DNA of 64,000 nt from Rhodospirillaceae bacterium SYSU D60007 (GCA_003574685.1 QOCQ01000010.1:114734-178733); one strand, 5' to 3'; numbered from the stretch's first letter, positions 18,150 to 29,133 are shown. Translations and numbers: made by a program. Notes: a model not told the origin generated them from the letters alone.

Positions 18150-18814
18150 AGGCGGACGGTCAGTTCTCGCTCACACGCCGCCGCGCGTTGGCGTGGGGTG
18201 GCGCTGTTGCCGCGCTGCCGCTGTCGCGTCCTGCGGCAGCGGTGCCCCGTGGCGACCTGCTGTTTCGCGTGATCCGCAAAGGAAGTCCGATTGGCTGGCT
18301 ACAGACCATCTTCGCGCAGACCGTCGACGGGCTGACCGTCCGCACGAAGCTCGATGTGGAGATCTACGTCGCCTTCGTGCGCGTCTATCGCTATCACCAT
18401 CTCGGCGAGGAGGTATGGCAGGGCGACAGGCTGCTCTCGCTCAAGTCCGAAACTGACAACGATGGCGAGCAGTACCGTGTCCAGACCACGCCGGTCGCCG
18501 GTGGCCTGCGGGTCGAGGGACCACGCGGTGCGGTGACGACCCCTGCCAGCACCATGACGACCAACTCCTCATGGAATCCCGCGCTGGTGCAGCAGCAGAT
18601 GGTGATCGACTGCGAACGCGGACGCTACGTGCCGCTGGCGGCCCAGCCGCTGGGCGAGAAGACCCTGGGCGTGATGGGCCAGCAGCGCACCGCCTCGCTC
18701 TTCCGTATCAGGCTGCCCTACGCCGTGGGCGAAATCTGGTACGCTGGCGGCGAATGGGTGCACGGCGTCTTCACCACCAAGGGCGAAACCCTGACCTACC
18801 AGCGCGAACGTTGA
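18146..18814 (+). CDS. Exported protein with a twin-arginine-like signal (DUF6134-like)
   Basis: The 222-residue protein starts with a Tat-like signal, TRRRALAWGGAVAALPLSRPAAA, so it is probably exported folded. The mature part begins DLLFRVIRKGSPIGW and is rich in beta-strand pattern (EIYVAFVRVYRYHHLGEEVW, IWYAGGEWVHGVFTTKGE). It resembles DUF6134-type proteins of unknown function. It is co-translated with the CapA-like gene. It converges on the SDR gene with a 2-base gap. Confidence 0.7.
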   Translation: MKADGQFSLTRRRALAWGGAVAALPLSRPAAAVPRGDLLFRVIRKGSPIGWLQTIFAQTVDGLTVRTKLDVEIYVAFVRVYRYHHLGEEVWQGDRLLSLKSETDNDGEQYRVQTTPVAGGLRVEGPRGAVTTPASTMTTNSSWNPALVQQQMVIDCERGRYVPLAAQPLGEKTLGVMGQQRTASLFRIRLPYAVGEIWYAGGEWVHGVFTTKGETLTYQRER

Positions 18815-18816
18815 GC

Positions 18817-19659
18817 CTACCGCCGTCCCGTCGAGCCGTGGTTCACGCCAGTGGCGCGCAGCAGCGGGTTGTCGCTGCCGGTGCCCCAGAGCGCCACGCC
18901 CTGAGCCAGCAGGCCGCCATCGACCTTCACCGTCTCGCCGGTGATGAAGCGCGCGTCATCCGAGCACAGGAAGGCAGCGGCAGCGGCGATGTGCTTGCCG
19001 TCGCCCCGCTCGGGCCAGGGCTGGCGCGTGAACTGCGCCTCGTACTTCTCGGGCTTGCCGCGATGGAGCAGGGGCGTGGAGATCACGCCGGGTGCGATGG
19101 CGTTGACACGGATGCGGTGCGGCCCCAGCTCGGCCGCGACGTTCTCGGTGAGGCTGATGACCGCGGCTTTGGCGGCGGAGTAGGCGTGCGAGCCGGCGCC
19201 GCCCACCATGCCGGCAATCGACGCCGTGCTGAGGAGCGCACCGCCGCGGCCGTGGCGGCGGATCGCCTGCGAGGCGTGTTTCATGCCGAGAAACACGCTG
19301 CGCACCAGCACCGCGAAGGTGTAGTCCCAGCCCTCGACAGTCGTTTCGGCAATCGGCCCGAAGGCGCCGCCGATGCCGGCATTCAGCCAGGCGATATCGA
19401 GCGCGCCGAAGCTGCGTTCGGCCTCGGCGACCATGGCGGCAACATCCGACTCCTCGGCGACGTCGCAGCGCACGAAGGCGGCAAGGTCGCCGTGGCCTTG
19501 CGCCTTTGCGAGAGCGACGGTCTCGCGGCCGTTGGTTTCGTTGATGTCGGCCACCAGAACGCGGGCGCCTTCCTCAAGGAAGCGCAGCACGCCGTCGCGG
19601 CCCATGCCGCTGCCGCCGCCGGTAATGATCGCGACCTTGTCCTGCAGGCGCCCCGCCAT
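18817..19659 (-). CDS. Short-chain dehydrogenase/reductase
   Basis: The 280-residue NAD(P)-dependent oxidoreductase has the Rossmann motif ITGGGSGMGRDG and Asp in VLVADINE (suggesting an NAD preference). It also has NAGIG and the catalytic Tyr-Lys pair in AYSAAKAAV. The conserved C-terminal GETVKVDGG is present. It is on the same strand as the downstream-reading PLP enzyme gene, 27 bases away. Its substrate cannot be assigned. Confidence 0.88.
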   Translation of the reverse strand: MAGRLQDKVAIITGGGSGMGRDGVLRFLEEGARVLVADINETNGRETVALAKAQGHGDLAAFVRCDVAEESDVAAMVAEAERSFGALDIAWLNAGIGGAFGPIAETTVEGWDYTFAVLVRSVFLGMKHASQAIRRHGRGGALLSTASIAGMVGGAGSHAYSAAKAAVISLTENVAAELGPHRIRVNAIAPGVISTPLLHRGKPEKYEAQFTRQPWPERGDGKHIAAAAAFLCSDDARFITGETVKVDGGLLAQGVALWGTGSDNPLLRATGVNHGSTGRR

Positions 19660-19686
19660 GGCGTTCCTCCTCGAATGTCGTTGTGG

Positions 19687-20871
19687 TTACGGCGCGTTGC
19701 GGCGGTGAGCAGCCGCCAGCGCCTGTTCGAGATCGACGAGCAGATCTTCCCTGGCCTCGATGCCGACGCTCAGCCGCAGCAGGTCGGCGGGCGCCGGCGT
19801 GCCCTCACCTTCGACGCTGGCGCGATGCTCGATCAGGCTCTCGACGCCACCCAGCGATGTCGCGCGCTTCCAGAGCTGCGTATTTGCTGCCAGGCCAATC
19901 GCGGCCTGCTCGCCGTTCAGGCCGGCACTGGCGCTGCCTTTGACGCGGATCGACATCATGCCGCCGAAGCCACCCTGCATCTGGCGTGCTGCAATGGCGT
20001 GGCCGGGGAAGTCCGGCAGGCCAGGATAGAGCACGGCCTCGACCTGCGGATGGCCCGACAACCGCTCGGCCAGCCATTGCGCATTCGCTGTTGCCGCGCG
20101 TACGCGCGGGAACAGCGTGCGCATGCCGCGCAGCAGCAGGTAAGACTCCAGCGCACCGAGCACTGTGCCAAGCTGGGCACGCGTTTGGCGGATGCGCTGC
20201 CAGTACTCGTCGTCGCGTGCCGTCACCAGCGCGCCCGCGATCACGTCGCTATGGCCGTTGAGATACTTGGTCGCGGCGTGCATCACCACGTCGGCACCCA
20301 GCTCGATCGGCCGGGTCAGCACCGGCGTGGCGCAGGTCGAGTCGACCCCAAGCCGCGCGCCCGCGCCATGCGCCAGCTCCGCCAGCGCCGCAATGTCGCT
20401 GATGGTCCACAGCGGGTTTGCCGGCGTCTCGATCCAGATCAGCCGCGTGCGGCCGGGCCGGAGCGCGGCGCGCACGTCATCGAGCCGGTCGGTATCGACG
20501 AACTGGACGTCGAGCCCCCAGCGCGTCGCGAAGGTCATCAGCCAGTTGCGCAGCGACCAGTACATCACCTTCGAGGCAATGACGTGATCGCCGGGTGAGA
20601 ACGCCAGAAAGCACGCGCTGGCAGCACTCATTCCGGAGGAGAACACCAGTGCCGCGGCGCCGCCTTCGAGCTGCGCCAGCAGCGCCTCGGGCTGATCGTA
20701 GTTGGGCGAATCGGCGCGGCTGTAGATGCGGCCGGAGCGGTACTGGTTGTCGGGATCGCGCAGATAGGTCGTCGAGAGATGAACCGGCGGCACGACGGCC
20801 CGGCTCGTCTCGTCGATCCAGCCCAGCGCCTGCGCCGCCAGCGATTCGGGGGAAAGGGGTTTGGCGGTCAT
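19687..20871 (-). CDS. PLP-dependent Cys/Met metabolism enzyme (cystathionine beta-lyase/gamma-synthase family)
   Basis: The 394-residue enzyme belongs to the Cys/Met-metabolism PLP family. The PLP lysine lies in HAATKYLNGHSDVIAGALV, and typical segments are YSRADSPNYDQPEALLAQLEGG, VDSTCATP and SLGGVESLIEHRAS. Lyase and synthase members cannot be separated by eye. The start at 20871 (MTAKPLSPESLAAQ) fits the family. A further 38 upstream codons run into a dispersed palindromic repeat and should not be included. Confidence 0.88.
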   Translation of the reverse strand: MTAKPLSPESLAAQALGWIDETSRAVVPPVHLSTTYLRDPDNQYRSGRIYSRADSPNYDQPEALLAQLEGGAAALVFSSGMSAASACFLAFSPGDHVIASKVMYWSLRNWLMTFATRWGLDVQFVDTDRLDDVRAALRPGRTRLIWIETPANPLWTISDIAALAELAHGAGARLGVDSTCATPVLTRPIELGADVVMHAATKYLNGHSDVIAGALVTARDDEYWQRIRQTRAQLGTVLGALESYLLLRGMRTLFPRVRAATANAQWLAERLSGHPQVEAVLYPGLPDFPGHAIAARQMQGGFGGMMSIRVKGSASAGLNGEQAAIGLAANTQLWKRATSLGGVESLIEHRASVEGEGTPAPADLLRLSVGIEAREDLLVDLEQALAAAHRRNAP

Positions 20872-20960
20872 GTGTTGTCCGTCATCCCAGGTGCAGCCTG
20901 GGCATTCGCATGCCTGATTACCTTGCTCGCTTCGCTGAGCGACGTCTGGTACCAGAACCG

Positions 20961-21045
20961 CTTCATGGTGAGCTTGTCGAACCATGAAGCGGCCCGCCCA
21001 TGCCGCTGTGCGGTGCCTTCATGGTTCGACAAGCTCACCATGAAG
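20961..21045. repeat. Nested palindromic repeat, full two-armed copy
   Basis: A 29-base arm at 20961-20989 is repeated as an exact reverse complement at 21017-21045, with 27 bases between. Each arm is itself palindromic at its ends (CTTCATGGT and ACCATGAAG, nine bases each). Related copies occur at 29510-29617 and 34723-34754. The flank GGGCATTCGC...CCTGATTACC is also shared with the 29.4-kb copy. The element sits between the trpG stop and the PLP-enzyme start and could form strong RNA hairpins or mark a rearrangement point. Confidence 0.9.
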
Positions 21046-21072
21046 GCCTTCTCGACCCTCTGTCTTCGCCGC

Positions 21073-21675
21073 CTACGCCGCGCGCTTTTGCTGGGCGGGG
21101 TGGTCGCCGCAGATCCTGAGGAAGTTCTCCAGGATCTTGTGGCCGTGCTGCGAGGCGATGCTCTCGGGATGGAACTGCACGCCGAAGACCGGCAGGTTCC
21201 TGTGGCGCACGCCCATGATCAGTCCGTCGGGCAGGCTGGCGGTCACCTCGAGGCATTCCGGCAGACTCTCGCGCTCCACGATCAGCGAGTGATAGCGCGT
21301 CGCGCTGAAGGGCGAGGGGACATCCTCGAACACGCCCTTGCCGGTGTTGCTCACCTCCGACAGCTTGCCGTGCATCGGCTGCGGCGCGCGCACCACCTTG
21401 CCGCCGAAAGCCTGGCCGATCGCCTGGTGGCCAAGGCAGACGCCGAGCAGCGGCATCTGGGCTTTGGCCGCAACGGCGATCAGGTCGAGGCAGATGCCGG
21501 CTTCGTTGGGCGTGCACGGGCCGGGCGACAGGACGATGCCCGCGGGCTTCAGCGCCATCGCCTCCTCGACCGTGATCTGGTCGTTGCGCCGCACGAGGCA
21601 GCGCCCGCCCACATCACCGAGGAAGTGGACGAGGTTGTAGGTGAAGCTGTCGTAATTATCGATGACCAGCAGCAT
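21073..21675 (-). CDS. trpG: Anthranilate/aminodeoxychorismate synthase glutamine amidotransferase subunit
   Basis: This class I glutaminase supplies ammonia to TrpE (tryptophan) or PabB (folate). The 200-residue protein has the oxyanion segment [11 protein letters not shown], the nucleophile Cys80 in GVCLGHQ, and the His169/Glu171 pair in QFHPES. The ATG at 21675 has a GGAGAG site just upstream. It stands alone: trpD is 8.3 kb away and no trpE is present here, so it may serve both pathways. A stop-free frame continues upstream of the start for kilobases but is antisense to other genes. Confidence 0.95.
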   Translation of the reverse strand: MLLVIDNYDSFTYNLVHFLGDVGGRCLVRRNDQITVEEAMALKPAGIVLSPGPCTPNEAGICLDLIAVAAKAQMPLLGVCLGHQAIGQAFGGKVVRAPQPMHGKLSEVSNTGKGVFEDVPSPFSATRYHSLIVERESLPECLEVTASLPDGLIMGVRHRNLPVFGVQFHPESIASQHGHKILENFLRICGDHPAQQKRAA

Positions 21676-21762
21676 GGCGGCTCTCCTGCTGGACCATCGT
21701 ATAGAGGGGGCGTAGGCTGCGGCGCAAGACCACAAGAAGAACGTCAGGGCAATCCCCCCTCG

Positions 21763-22671
21763 ATGTCCACCGTGCTGGATCCGCTGGTGATCGGCCTGCT
21801 GCTGGCCGCCGGGCTGATGCACGCCTCGTGGAATGCCATCCTCAAGGCCGATCTCACCGACAGGATCACGACCTTCGGCATGATCATGCTGAGCGGCCTG
21901 GTGCTGGGCGGCGCCATGCTGCCGTTCCTGCCCTGGATCGAGGCGCCGGCGTGGAAATGGCTGGCGGGTTCCACCCTGATCCATCTCTTCTACTATTTCT
22001 TCCTGCTGAAGGCCTACGCGCTGGGCGATCTCAGCCACACCTATCCCATTGCCCGCGGCCTGGGGCCGTTGCTGGTGGCGCTCCTTTCGGGCCGACTGCT
22101 GGGCGAGGAGTTGCGCTGGCAGGATGTGGCGGGCGTGATCCTGCTGAGCGGCGGCCTGATCGCGCTTGCCATGCCGGCGGGCCGCAGCAAGAGCGCACCG
22201 GCCGCGACGCTGGACGCTCTCCGCCGTCACAGAAGTGCGACCCTGTTTGCCGTGCTCACCGGATTGACCATCGCCGGTTACATCATTGTTGACGGGCTGG
22301 GCGTGCGCGCCGCCGGCTCGACGCTGGAGCACAAGCTCGCCTACATCGCATGGCTCAACGTGGTCGAAGGGCCGTGGCTGTTCCTGTTCGCCCTGGCAAC
22401 ACGGCCGCGATCCGTCACGCTCTATTTGCGCCACGGCTGGTGGCGTGGTGCCGCCGGCGGTGCGATCGCGGCGCTGGGCTACGGCATCGCCATCTGGGCG
22501 CTCTCGCAAGGACCGATGGCGCATGTCGCGGCGCTGCGCGAGACGTCGGTGCTGTTCGGCGCACTGATGGGCACTCTGCTGCTGGGCGAGCCGTTCGGCC
22601 GGCAGCGCATCACTGCAGCCGCAGTGATCGTTTGCGGACTGCTGTTGATGAACGGGCCGCAACTCTTCTGA
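21763..22671 (+). CDS. EamA-family membrane transporter
   Basis: The 302-residue protein has about ten hydrophobic helices in two repeated halves, the DMT/EamA architecture of metabolite exporters. The family's internal motif [19 protein letters not shown] and the C-terminal [22 protein letters not shown] are present. It is divergent from trpG across an 87-base gap. The substrate is unknown, amino acids or related small molecules being common in the family. Confidence 0.85.
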   Translation: MSTVLDPLVIGLLLAAGLMHASWNAILKADLTDRITTFGMIMLSGLVLGGAMLPFLPWIEAPAWKWLAGSTLIHLFYYFFLLKAYALGDLSHTYPIARGLGPLLVALLSGRLLGEELRWQDVAGVILLSGGLIALAMPAGRSKSAPAATLDALRRHRSATLFAVLTGLTIAGYIIVDGLGVRAAGSTLEHKLAYIAWLNVVEGPWLFLFALATRPRSVTLYLRHGWWRGAAGGAIAALGYGIAIWALSQGPMAHVAALRETSVLFGALMGTLLLGEPFGRQRITAAAVIVCGLLLMNGPQLF

Positions 22672-22725
22672 GCGGCGCAGGGGCTGTGCTATGGTCGCGG
22701 CCAACGACAAGGAAAGCCCCCTCTG

Positions 22726-23883
22726 ATGGTGCAAGCGCCGAAGCGGACTCCACGCCGCAAATCGACCCGCCCACGCAAGGCTTCGCGCACGCGTGCGCCG
22801 GCCACGATCGGCGCGCGTCTCGATGGCGTGCTGGCGTGGACAGGGGCGCGGTGGCGCGATGCCGTCGCGGTGGTGACGCCGCGGCACACGACCATGGCTC
22901 TTGCCGCGCTGGGCGTGCTGCTGGTTGCTGGCGTCGGCGGCGGGTACTGGCTGGCGCAGTTGTTCGTGAGCAAGGAGACAGCGACGAGATCGGCGTCGCG
23001 GCCGGTGCCGCCGAAGCCGCCCGCGCCGCGGCCGCCGAAATACGCCAGCATCGACGAGCTGCCTGATCTGCCGCGCTATGACGAGGCAGAGGGCAAGCAC
23101 CGCCCCGCCTGGGAGGAGCGGCCGCCCGCCGTCGCGGTCGCGTTGCGGCCGGCCCCCGACGCGGCGTGGGTCCGCAATGCCATTCCCTTCCGCGACGATC
23201 GCAATCGGCCGCTGATCGTTATCGTGATCGACGACATGGGCATCGACCGGCCGAACTCGCGCCGTGTGCTTGATCTGCCGGCGCCGCTGACGGTGTCCTT
23301 TCTGCCGTATGCCCGCGACCTGCAGGAACAGGCGCGCGCGGCGCGCAGCCGCGGTCACGAGCTGATGCTTCACTTGCCGATGGAACCGACCTCGCGCGCC
23401 CTCGACCCGGGCCCCAATGCACTGCTGACCACACTGGAGGACGACGCCATCCGGCGGCGCACCGTGGCGGCGCTGGACAGCTTCGGCGGCTATGTCGCGG
23501 TGAACAACCACATGGGCAGCCGCTTCACGACATGGCGGCCGGGAGTCGAAACGGCGCTGAAGCAGATCCATACGCGCGGCATCGCCTGGCTCGACTCGCG
23601 CACCCACGCCCAGAGCGTCGGCAGCATGGTTGCCGAGGAGCTGGAGATGCCGTTTGTCGATCGTCATGTGTTTCTCGACGACGTCGATCAGATCGACGCC
23701 GTGCGCAGGCAGCTCGCGGAAACCGAGCGTCTGGCGCGACGGCAGGGCATTGCTGTCGCCATCGGCCATCCGCATGATGCCACCATCCGCGCGCTCGCCG
23801 AATGGCTGCCGCATCTGCACGCCAGGGGCTTTGTGCAAGGCCCGGTCAGCGCCGCCCTCAAGCGCCGCGGCCGCTGGCAATGA
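22726..23883 (+). CDS. Divergent polysaccharide deacetylase family protein (YibQ-like)
   Basis: The 385-residue protein has a basic cytoplasmic start, one membrane helix (about residues 56-78), a Pro-rich linker and then a periplasmic NodB-like divergent deacetylase domain. Motifs include [45 protein letters not shown] and IGHPHDATI, which supply the metal-site Asp and His residues. It probably acts on envelope glycans, though enzymatic activity of this divergent family is not well established. It is followed after 27 bases by the hemolysin-III gene. Confidence 0.85.
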   Translation: MVQAPKRTPRRKSTRPRKASRTRAPATIGARLDGVLAWTGARWRDAVAVVTPRHTTMALAALGVLLVAGVGGGYWLAQLFVSKETATRSASRPVPPKPPAPRPPKYASIDELPDLPRYDEAEGKHRPAWEERPPAVAVALRPAPDAAWVRNAIPFRDDRNRPLIVIVIDDMGIDRPNSRRVLDLPAPLTVSFLPYARDLQEQARAARSRGHELMLHLPMEPTSRALDPGPNALLTTLEDDAIRRRTVAALDSFGGYVAVNNHMGSRFTTWRPGVETALKQIHTRGIAWLDSRTHAQSVGSMVAEELEMPFVDRHVFLDDVDQIDAVRRQLAETERLARRQGIAVAIGHPHDATIRALAEWLPHLHARGFVQGPVSAALKRRGRWQ

Positions 23884-23910
23884 GGAACTTCGTCGAGGCT
23901 GGAGCGTAGC

Positions 23911-24570
23911 GTGAGGGTGCACCCCGTCCTGTCGCGCGAATACAGAAGGGCGGAGCGGCTGGCGGACAATTGCGTTCACATCGCCGGCATCGCTTCGGGC
24001 CTGATCGCCTGCGCCGTGCTGGCGTTCCTCGCCCTGCCGACGGCAGGCCTGCGGCTGGCGGTCAGCGTCGGGCTTTATGCCGGCGGCATGATGAGCATGC
24101 TGTGGTGCTCGGCGCTGTACAACATGGCGTGCGAGGGCAGCTTCAAGCGCATCCTGCGGCGTCTCGATCACGCCGCGATCTTCGTCATGATCGCCGGCAC
24201 CTACACGCCCTTCGCCCTGCAGGTGATCGGTCCGCCGCTGGACTTGTGGCTGCTCGCCTTCGTCTGGACGGTGGCGGCGGCGGGCGTGGCCCTCAAGCTC
24301 CTCTGTCCCCACCGCTTCGAGGGCCTCTCGATTGTCGTCTATCTGCTGCTGGGCTGGACCGTCGTGGCCGTGATCGATCCGCTGCTGGCCGGCATATCGC
24401 TGGCCGGCTTCATCCTGCTGATCGCAGGCGGTGTGCTCTACAGCATCGGCGTGGTCTTCCATCTCTGGCACCGGCTGCCTTACCAGAACGCCATCTGGCA
24501 CGGCTTCGTGCTGGCCGCGGCCGCCTGCCACTACGCCGCCATCCTGCGGGAACTCGTCTTCGAGATCTGA
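23911..24570 (+). CDS. Hemolysin III family (PAQR-like) membrane protein
   Basis: The 219-residue protein has seven hydrophobic helices and belongs to the HlyIII/YqfA branch of the PAQR superfamily. Its conserved residues appear as ADNCVHIAG (His), [26 protein letters not shown] and the final [23 protein letters not shown]. The two His clusters probably bind zinc. The start codon is GTG. A hydrolase role on lipids is suggested for the superfamily, and hemolysis is not implied. Confidence 0.88.
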   Translation: MRVHPVLSREYRRAERLADNCVHIAGIASGLIACAVLAFLALPTAGLRLAVSVGLYAGGMMSMLWCSALYNMACEGSFKRILRRLDHAAIFVMIAGTYTPFALQVIGPPLDLWLLAFVWTVAAAGVALKLLCPHRFEGLSIVVYLLLGWTVVAVIDPLLAGISLAGFILLIAGGVLYSIGVVFHLWHRLPYQNAIWHGFVLAAAACHYAAILRELVFEI

Positions 24571-24651
24571 ACTGCATCGCCGGCATGCGCGTATTGAAAT
24601 TTCGCCAGTGCGGTCCGTAAGGTGCCCCCAACGCCGCGTTGGGAGGGAATG

Positions 24652-26106
24652 ATGGACCTGGGCTACCGGACGGCAACGGCACTGCTCGCCGACCTCGAAG
24701 CACGCCGCATCGGATCGCTGGAGCTGCTGGATCACCTGCTGGCCCGCGTCGATCGTCATAACCCTGCGCTCAACGCCATCGCGGTGCGTGATATCGAGCG
24801 GGCGCGGGCGCGTGCCCGCGAGGCGGATGGTGCGCGCCAGCGCGGCGAGTCGTGGGGCCGGCTGCACGGCCTGCCGATGACGGTGAAGGAATGCTTCGAT
24901 GTCGAGGGCCTGCCCACGACAGCAGGCTCGCCGGCGCTGAAGGCCAACGCCGCGGTACGCCATGCCGATGCCGTGCAGCGCCTGACCGATGCCGGTGCCA
25001 TCATTTTCGGCAAGACCAACGTGCCGCTCTTTGCCGGCGATCTGCAGAGCTACAACGAGGTCTACGGCACGACCAACAACCCGTGGAACACGGCGTGCGG
25101 TCCCGGCGGTTCCTCCGGCGGCTCGGCGGCCGCGCTCGCGGCCGGGCTGACGCCCCTGGAGCTGGGCAGCGACATCGGCGGCTCGATCCGCAACCCCGCG
25201 CATTTCTGCGGCGTCTACGGCCACAAGCCGAGCTACGGCCTGATCTCGCTGCGCGGCCACGTGCCTGGCCCGCCCAACTCGCTGCTTCAGGTCGATATCG
25301 CCGTCGCCGGACCGCTGGCGCGTTCGGCCGAGGATCTCGACCTTGCGCTCGCCATCACGGCCGGGCCCGACGAATTCAATGCGCCGGCCTGGAAGGTGAG
25401 CCTGCCGCGCCCGCGGCACCGGCGGCTGAAGGACTATCGCATCGCGGCCTGCGCCGACGATCCTTTCTGTCCGGTCGAAGGCGAGATCGCGGAGCTGATC
25501 CGTGCCGCGGCCGCGGCACTGGCGAAGAAGGGTGCGAAGGTTGCCGACGCCCGGCCCGACCTCGATTTCGGCCATTGCTTCCGGCACTACTACGAGATGC
25601 TGGCCTCGACCATGGCGGCGGACTTCCCCGAGCCGGTGATGCTGAACCTGGAAGCGAAGGTGCGCGCGGCCGATCCGGCAAGCAAGGCCTACAGCGACCT
25701 TTTTGCGCGCGGCGCCAGCATGCGGCATGCGGCCTATCTGCGCGCCGCCGCCGAACGGCAGAAGCAACGTGCGGTCTGGGCCGAGTTCTTCCGCGACTGG
25801 GACGTCTTTCTGTGCCCGATCCTGATGACGGCAGCTTTCCCGCACGACCATTCGCCGGACATGCTGTCCCGCAAGCTCAAGGTGAACGGCGCCGAACGGC
25901 CCTATGGCGATGCGCTGTGCTGGGCCGGCCTGATCGGCAACGTGCGGCTGCCAGCGACGGTGGTGCCCGTCGGCCGCACCCGGGCGGGCCTGCCGGTCGG
26001 CATGCAGATCGTGGGGCCCTATCTGGAAGACCGTACGCCCATTGATCTCGCACGGCGGCTCGCCCCGCTCATCGGCGGCTTCACGCCACCGCCGGGATAT
26101 GCTTGA
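24652..26106 (+). CDS. Amidase-signature family hydrolase
   Basis: The 484-residue enzyme hydrolyses an amide bond using the Ser-Ser-Lys triad of the amidase signature family. The triad is Lys79 (MTVKECFD), Ser154 (GPGGSSGGS) and Ser178 ([12 protein letters not shown]). Of two adjacent ATGs, the second (24652) is better spaced from GGAGG at 24642-24646. It lacks GatB/GatC neighbours, so it is a metabolic amidase rather than GatA. The next gene is a co-oriented acyl-CoA synthetase 30 bases downstream, which could activate the released acid. Confidence 0.88.
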   Translation: MDLGYRTATALLADLEARRIGSLELLDHLLARVDRHNPALNAIAVRDIERARARAREADGARQRGESWGRLHGLPMTVKECFDVEGLPTTAGSPALKANAAVRHADAVQRLTDAGAIIFGKTNVPLFAGDLQSYNEVYGTTNNPWNTACGPGGSSGGSAAALAAGLTPLELGSDIGGSIRNPAHFCGVYGHKPSYGLISLRGHVPGPPNSLLQVDIAVAGPLARSAEDLDLALAITAGPDEFNAPAWKVSLPRPRHRRLKDYRIAACADDPFCPVEGEIAELIRAAAAALAKKGAKVADARPDLDFGHCFRHYYEMLASTMAADFPEPVMLNLEAKVRAADPASKAYSDLFARGASMRHAAYLRAAAERQKQRAVWAEFFRDWDVFLCPILMTAAFPHDHSPDMLSRKLKVNGAERPYGDALCWAGLIGNVRLPATVVPVGRTRAGLPVGMQIVGPYLEDRTPIDLARRLAPLIGGFTPPPGYA

Positions 26107-26136
26107 GGGGCTGGCGAACATCCGAGGGAAGCGCCC

Positions 26137-27747
26137 ATGTCCGCATTCACGCCGGCCGATGACCGCGGCCGTATCGTCAATCCCTTCGCCGGCCGCGACC
26201 TCAACTGGCTGCTCGACTTCCGTGCCGAAACGCGGCGCGACCATCCGTTCCTGGTATGGGAGCCGTTCGAGGGCGAACGACAGGTGTGGACCTATGGTCA
26301 GTTCCGCGAGCGGGTGCTGCGCGTGGCGGCGGGCCTGCACCGGCGCGGCGTCAGGGCCGGGGATTACCTGCTGGTCCACCTCGACAATTCGCCGGAGATG
26401 GAGTTCCTGTGGTTCGCCTGCGCGCGGCTGGGTGCCGTCGTGGTCACCACCAACACACGCTCGGCCGGCGCGGAGCTGGAATATTTTGCCGACCATTGCG
26501 GCGCCGTGGCGGCCATCACCCAGCCCGAGCTGGCCGAGACGGTGGCGAAGAACGCGCGCAACGTGAAGTGGGTCGCTGTCACCGAGCATCTCGTCGAAGG
26601 CGGCACGCCGCCCGCCGGCCTGCGGCCGGACAAGGCCAGCGCCTTTTCCTCGCTGGACGGCGATCCCGCCGACCTGCCGAAGATCGAGCCCGATCCGTGG
26701 CGGCCGGGCTCGGTGCAGTACACGTCGGGCACGACCTCGCGGCCCAAGGGCGTGCTGTGGACGCAGGGCAATGCGCTCTGGGGCGCGCGCACCTCGGCCG
26801 TGCACGAGAACCTCAACGAGAACGACGTGCATCACGTCGTGATGCCCTCGTTCCACACCAATGCGCGCACCTATTCGATCCTGCCGACCATGTGGGTTGG
26901 CGGCACGGTGGTGATGCAGCCCAAATTCTCGGCCCGCCGCTGGTGGGACGTGGCACTGCGCAACAAATGCACCTGGGCCTCGACGCTGCCCTTCTTCCTC
27001 AAGGCGCTGATGCAGCACGAGATCCCGAAGCACCATTTCCGCATGTTCGGCAATGCGGTGAACGAGCCGCCCTTCGATCAGGCCTTTGGCGTGCGCACCA
27101 TCGGCTGGTGGGGCATGACCGAAACGGTGAGCCAGGGAATCATCGGCGATGCGCTGCTGCGCAACCGGCCGATGTCCACCGGCCGGCCGGCGGCGGGCTA
27201 CGGCATCCGCGTCCTGCGCGATGATCTCGCAACGCCGGTCGGTCCGGGCGAGACGGGGCATCTGCAGTGCCACGGCGTGCGCGGTATCCAGATCTTCGCC
27301 GAGTACCTCAACAATCCGCAGGCGATGCGGGAGAGCTTCACCGACGATGGCTGGTTCATCACCGGCGACCGCGTGACGCTGGACGCCGACGGCATGATCA
27401 CCTTCGCCGACCGCGACAAGGACATGCTGAAAGTGGGCGGCGAGAACGTCGCGGCCTCCGAGATCGAGCGTGTGATCGCCGTCGTGCCGGGCGTGCATGA
27501 ATGCGCCGTGGTGGCGCAGAAGCACCGCATGCTGGACGAAGTGCCGGTCGCGTTCGTGATCCCGGCGCCCGGCGTGCCGGTCGAGGGCAACAACGAACTG
27601 CCGGCGGCCATCATGGCGGCCTGCGCCGCGCAGCTCGCCGACTTCAAGCGGCCGCGACAGGTCTTTCTGGTGTCGGACATGCCGCGCAGCACGCTGGAAA
27701 AGGTCCACAAGGTGGAGCTGCGCAAGCGCCTGCCGGTCGCTGGCTAA
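26137..27747 (+). CDS. AMP-dependent acyl-CoA synthetase/ligase
   Basis: The 536-residue adenylate-forming enzyme activates a carboxylic acid to its CoA thioester through an acyl-AMP. Core motifs are the P-loop [14 protein letters not shown], the adenine-binding GWWGMTE, the hinge [16 protein letters not shown] and [11 protein letters not shown]. The catalytic lysine lies near the end in [11 protein letters not shown]. It resembles crotonobetaine/carnitine or medium-chain acid CoA ligases. It follows the amidase closely, so an amide may be hydrolysed and its acid activated. Confidence 0.9.
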   Translation: MSAFTPADDRGRIVNPFAGRDLNWLLDFRAETRRDHPFLVWEPFEGERQVWTYGQFRERVLRVAAGLHRRGVRAGDYLLVHLDNSPEMEFLWFACARLGAVVVTTNTRSAGAELEYFADHCGAVAAITQPELAETVAKNARNVKWVAVTEHLVEGGTPPAGLRPDKASAFSSLDGDPADLPKIEPDPWRPGSVQYTSGTTSRPKGVLWTQGNALWGARTSAVHENLNENDVHHVVMPSFHTNARTYSILPTMWVGGTVVMQPKFSARRWWDVALRNKCTWASTLPFFLKALMQHEIPKHHFRMFGNAVNEPPFDQAFGVRTIGWWGMTETVSQGIIGDALLRNRPMSTGRPAAGYGIRVLRDDLATPVGPGETGHLQCHGVRGIQIFAEYLNNPQAMRESFTDDGWFITGDRVTLDADGMITFADRDKDMLKVGGENVAASEIERVIAVVPGVHECAVVAQKHRMLDEVPVAFVIPAPGVPVEGNNELPAAIMAACAAQLADFKRPRQVFLVSDMPRSTLEKVHKVELRKRLPVAG

Positions 27748-27821
27748 CCTCACTTTGTACATCAGCGGCGGCCGCACCAGCCGGCAGCGGCCCGTCCTTG
27801 CATGGCTAGTGAGGTCAATAG

Positions 27822-28121
27822 ATGTGGAAATACAACTTTGAGATGGGTACAATTGCCACGCAAGTTGAGGTCGTCTCTCGGCTGTCCGGTGTATTGGGGG
27901 ACACGGTTGTGATCGAAAAAACGTTTTTTGTTGAGCCAGGACATGAAGTTTATGACGGTCGTATCTGGTACGGGGAGGGGCTGCTGGTAAGCATCGGCAC
28001 GGCGCAAGTGCTTGAGGTGTATGTCGCGCCCAAGGGCAAGCGGGGGGCCTGCATCGGGCGCCACGAATTTGACCGGCTCGATCCGGAATCGCCGCCGCCG
28101 GGTCTGCGCCGCATGCGCTGA
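27822..28121 (+). CDS. Hypothetical protein, 99 residues
   Basis: The product begins [20 protein letters not shown] and ends with a Pro/Arg tail. It has no signal peptide or membrane helix and no family I can name. The first 200 bases are clearly less GC-rich than the genes on either side, hinting at an acquired gene. It stands alone between the acyl-CoA synthetase and an alpha/beta hydrolase. Confidence 0.5.
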   Translation: MWKYNFEMGTIATQVEVVSRLSGVLGDTVVIEKTFFVEPGHEVYDGRIWYGEGLLVSIGTAQVLEVYVAPKGKRGACIGRHEFDRLDPESPPPGLRRMR

Positions 28122-28260
28122 CGGCGGGCTTCTCACGGGCTCAGCACATATCCGGGCTGATCGTCCGCCGGGGCTCGCGATCCCGGGGGCATACTGACTC
28201 CTGTCGTGCGCCAGTACCGGTGTGGCATCATCGGGCGGCGCAAGTTCGGGAGGACGAGGG

Positions 28261-29133
28261 ATGCCCTACATCACCTGCGATGACGGCGTGCGGCTCTACT
28301 ACGAGGAGGCGGGCAGCGGCACGCCGATCGTGTTCTCGCACGAATACGCCGGCGACTGGCGGGCGTGGGAGCCGCAGATGCGCTTCTTCCCGCGCCGGCA
28401 CCGCTGCATCACGTACTCCTATCGCGGCTACACGCCCTCGGACGTCCCGGGCGATCCTGCAAGGTACGGACAGGACCGGGTCGTGGACGATATCCGCGAC
28501 CTGCTCGACGGGCTGAAGATCGAGCGGGCGCATATCGTGGGCCTGTCGATGGGCGGCTTCGCTGCGGCTCATTTCGCGCGCCGCTATCCCGACCGCGCGC
28601 TCTCGGCCTGCATCTGCGGCTGCGGCTTCGGTGCGGAGAAGGAACTTTATCACCGCTTCCAGGCCGAGGCGAAAGCCAATGCCGAGCGCATCCGCAGCCA
28701 GGGACAGCGCGCCTTCGCCGAGAGCTATTCGCAGGGGCCCAGCCGCCAGCGGCATCGCGAGAAGGATCCGCGCGGCTTCGCCGAGTTCGTGACGCAGCTC
28801 AGCGAGCACGATGCCACCGGTGCCGCGCTCACCATGCAGGAGTACCAGGGCAAGCGGCCCTCGCTCTACGACTTCGAGGCCGCATGGGCAGCGTGCACCG
28901 TGCCGTCGCTGATCATCGCCGGCGACGAGGACGACAACGTGCTGCAGCCCAGCGTGTGGCTGAAGCGCACCATGGCCAATGCCGGCCTGCTGATCATCCC
29001 CAAGGCGGGCCACACCGTGAACCTCGAGGAGCCCGACGCCTTCAACCGCGCCCTGTGGGATTTCATCGTGCAGGTCGAAGCCGGCAAGTGGACGCCGCGT
29101 CAGTCGAAGCCGCCGGCCGGCACCTTCCGCTAG
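28261..29133 (+). CDS. Alpha/beta hydrolase
   Basis: The 290-residue alpha/beta-hydrolase has the strand GTPIVFSHEYAGD, the nucleophile elbow VGLSMGGFAA, a late Asp in IIAGDEDD and the final His in KAGHTVNLEEPD. The ATG at 28261 follows a clear GGAGG ribosome-binding site. An upstream alternative at 28222 adds 13 unconserved residues. The substrate is unknown. The gene ends just before the repeat-rich non-coding stretch. Confidence 0.88.
   Translation: MPYITCDDGVRLYYEEAGSGTPIVFSHEYAGDWRAWEPQMRFFPRRHRCITYSYRGYTPSDVPGDPARYGQDRVVDDIRDLLDGLKIERAHIVGLSMGGFAAAHFARRYPDRALSACICGCGFGAEKELYHRFQAEAKANAERIRSQGQRAFAESYSQGPSRQRHREKDPRGFAEFVTQLSEHDATGAALTMQEYQGKRPSLYDFEAAWAACTVPSLIIAGDEDDNVLQPSVWLKRTMANAGLLIIPKAGHTVNLEEPDAFNRALWDFIVQVEAGKWTPRQSKPPAGTFR

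Noticed and set aside
21073..27852. A 2,259-codon stop-free minus-strand frame whose end is trpG
   Set aside because: Everything before codon 2,060 is antisense to well-supported plus-strand genes (EamA, deacetylase, hemolysin III, amidase, ligase) and has Arg/His/Gln-rich low-complexity content. It is a by-product of GC-rich codon use. Only the trpG part is real.
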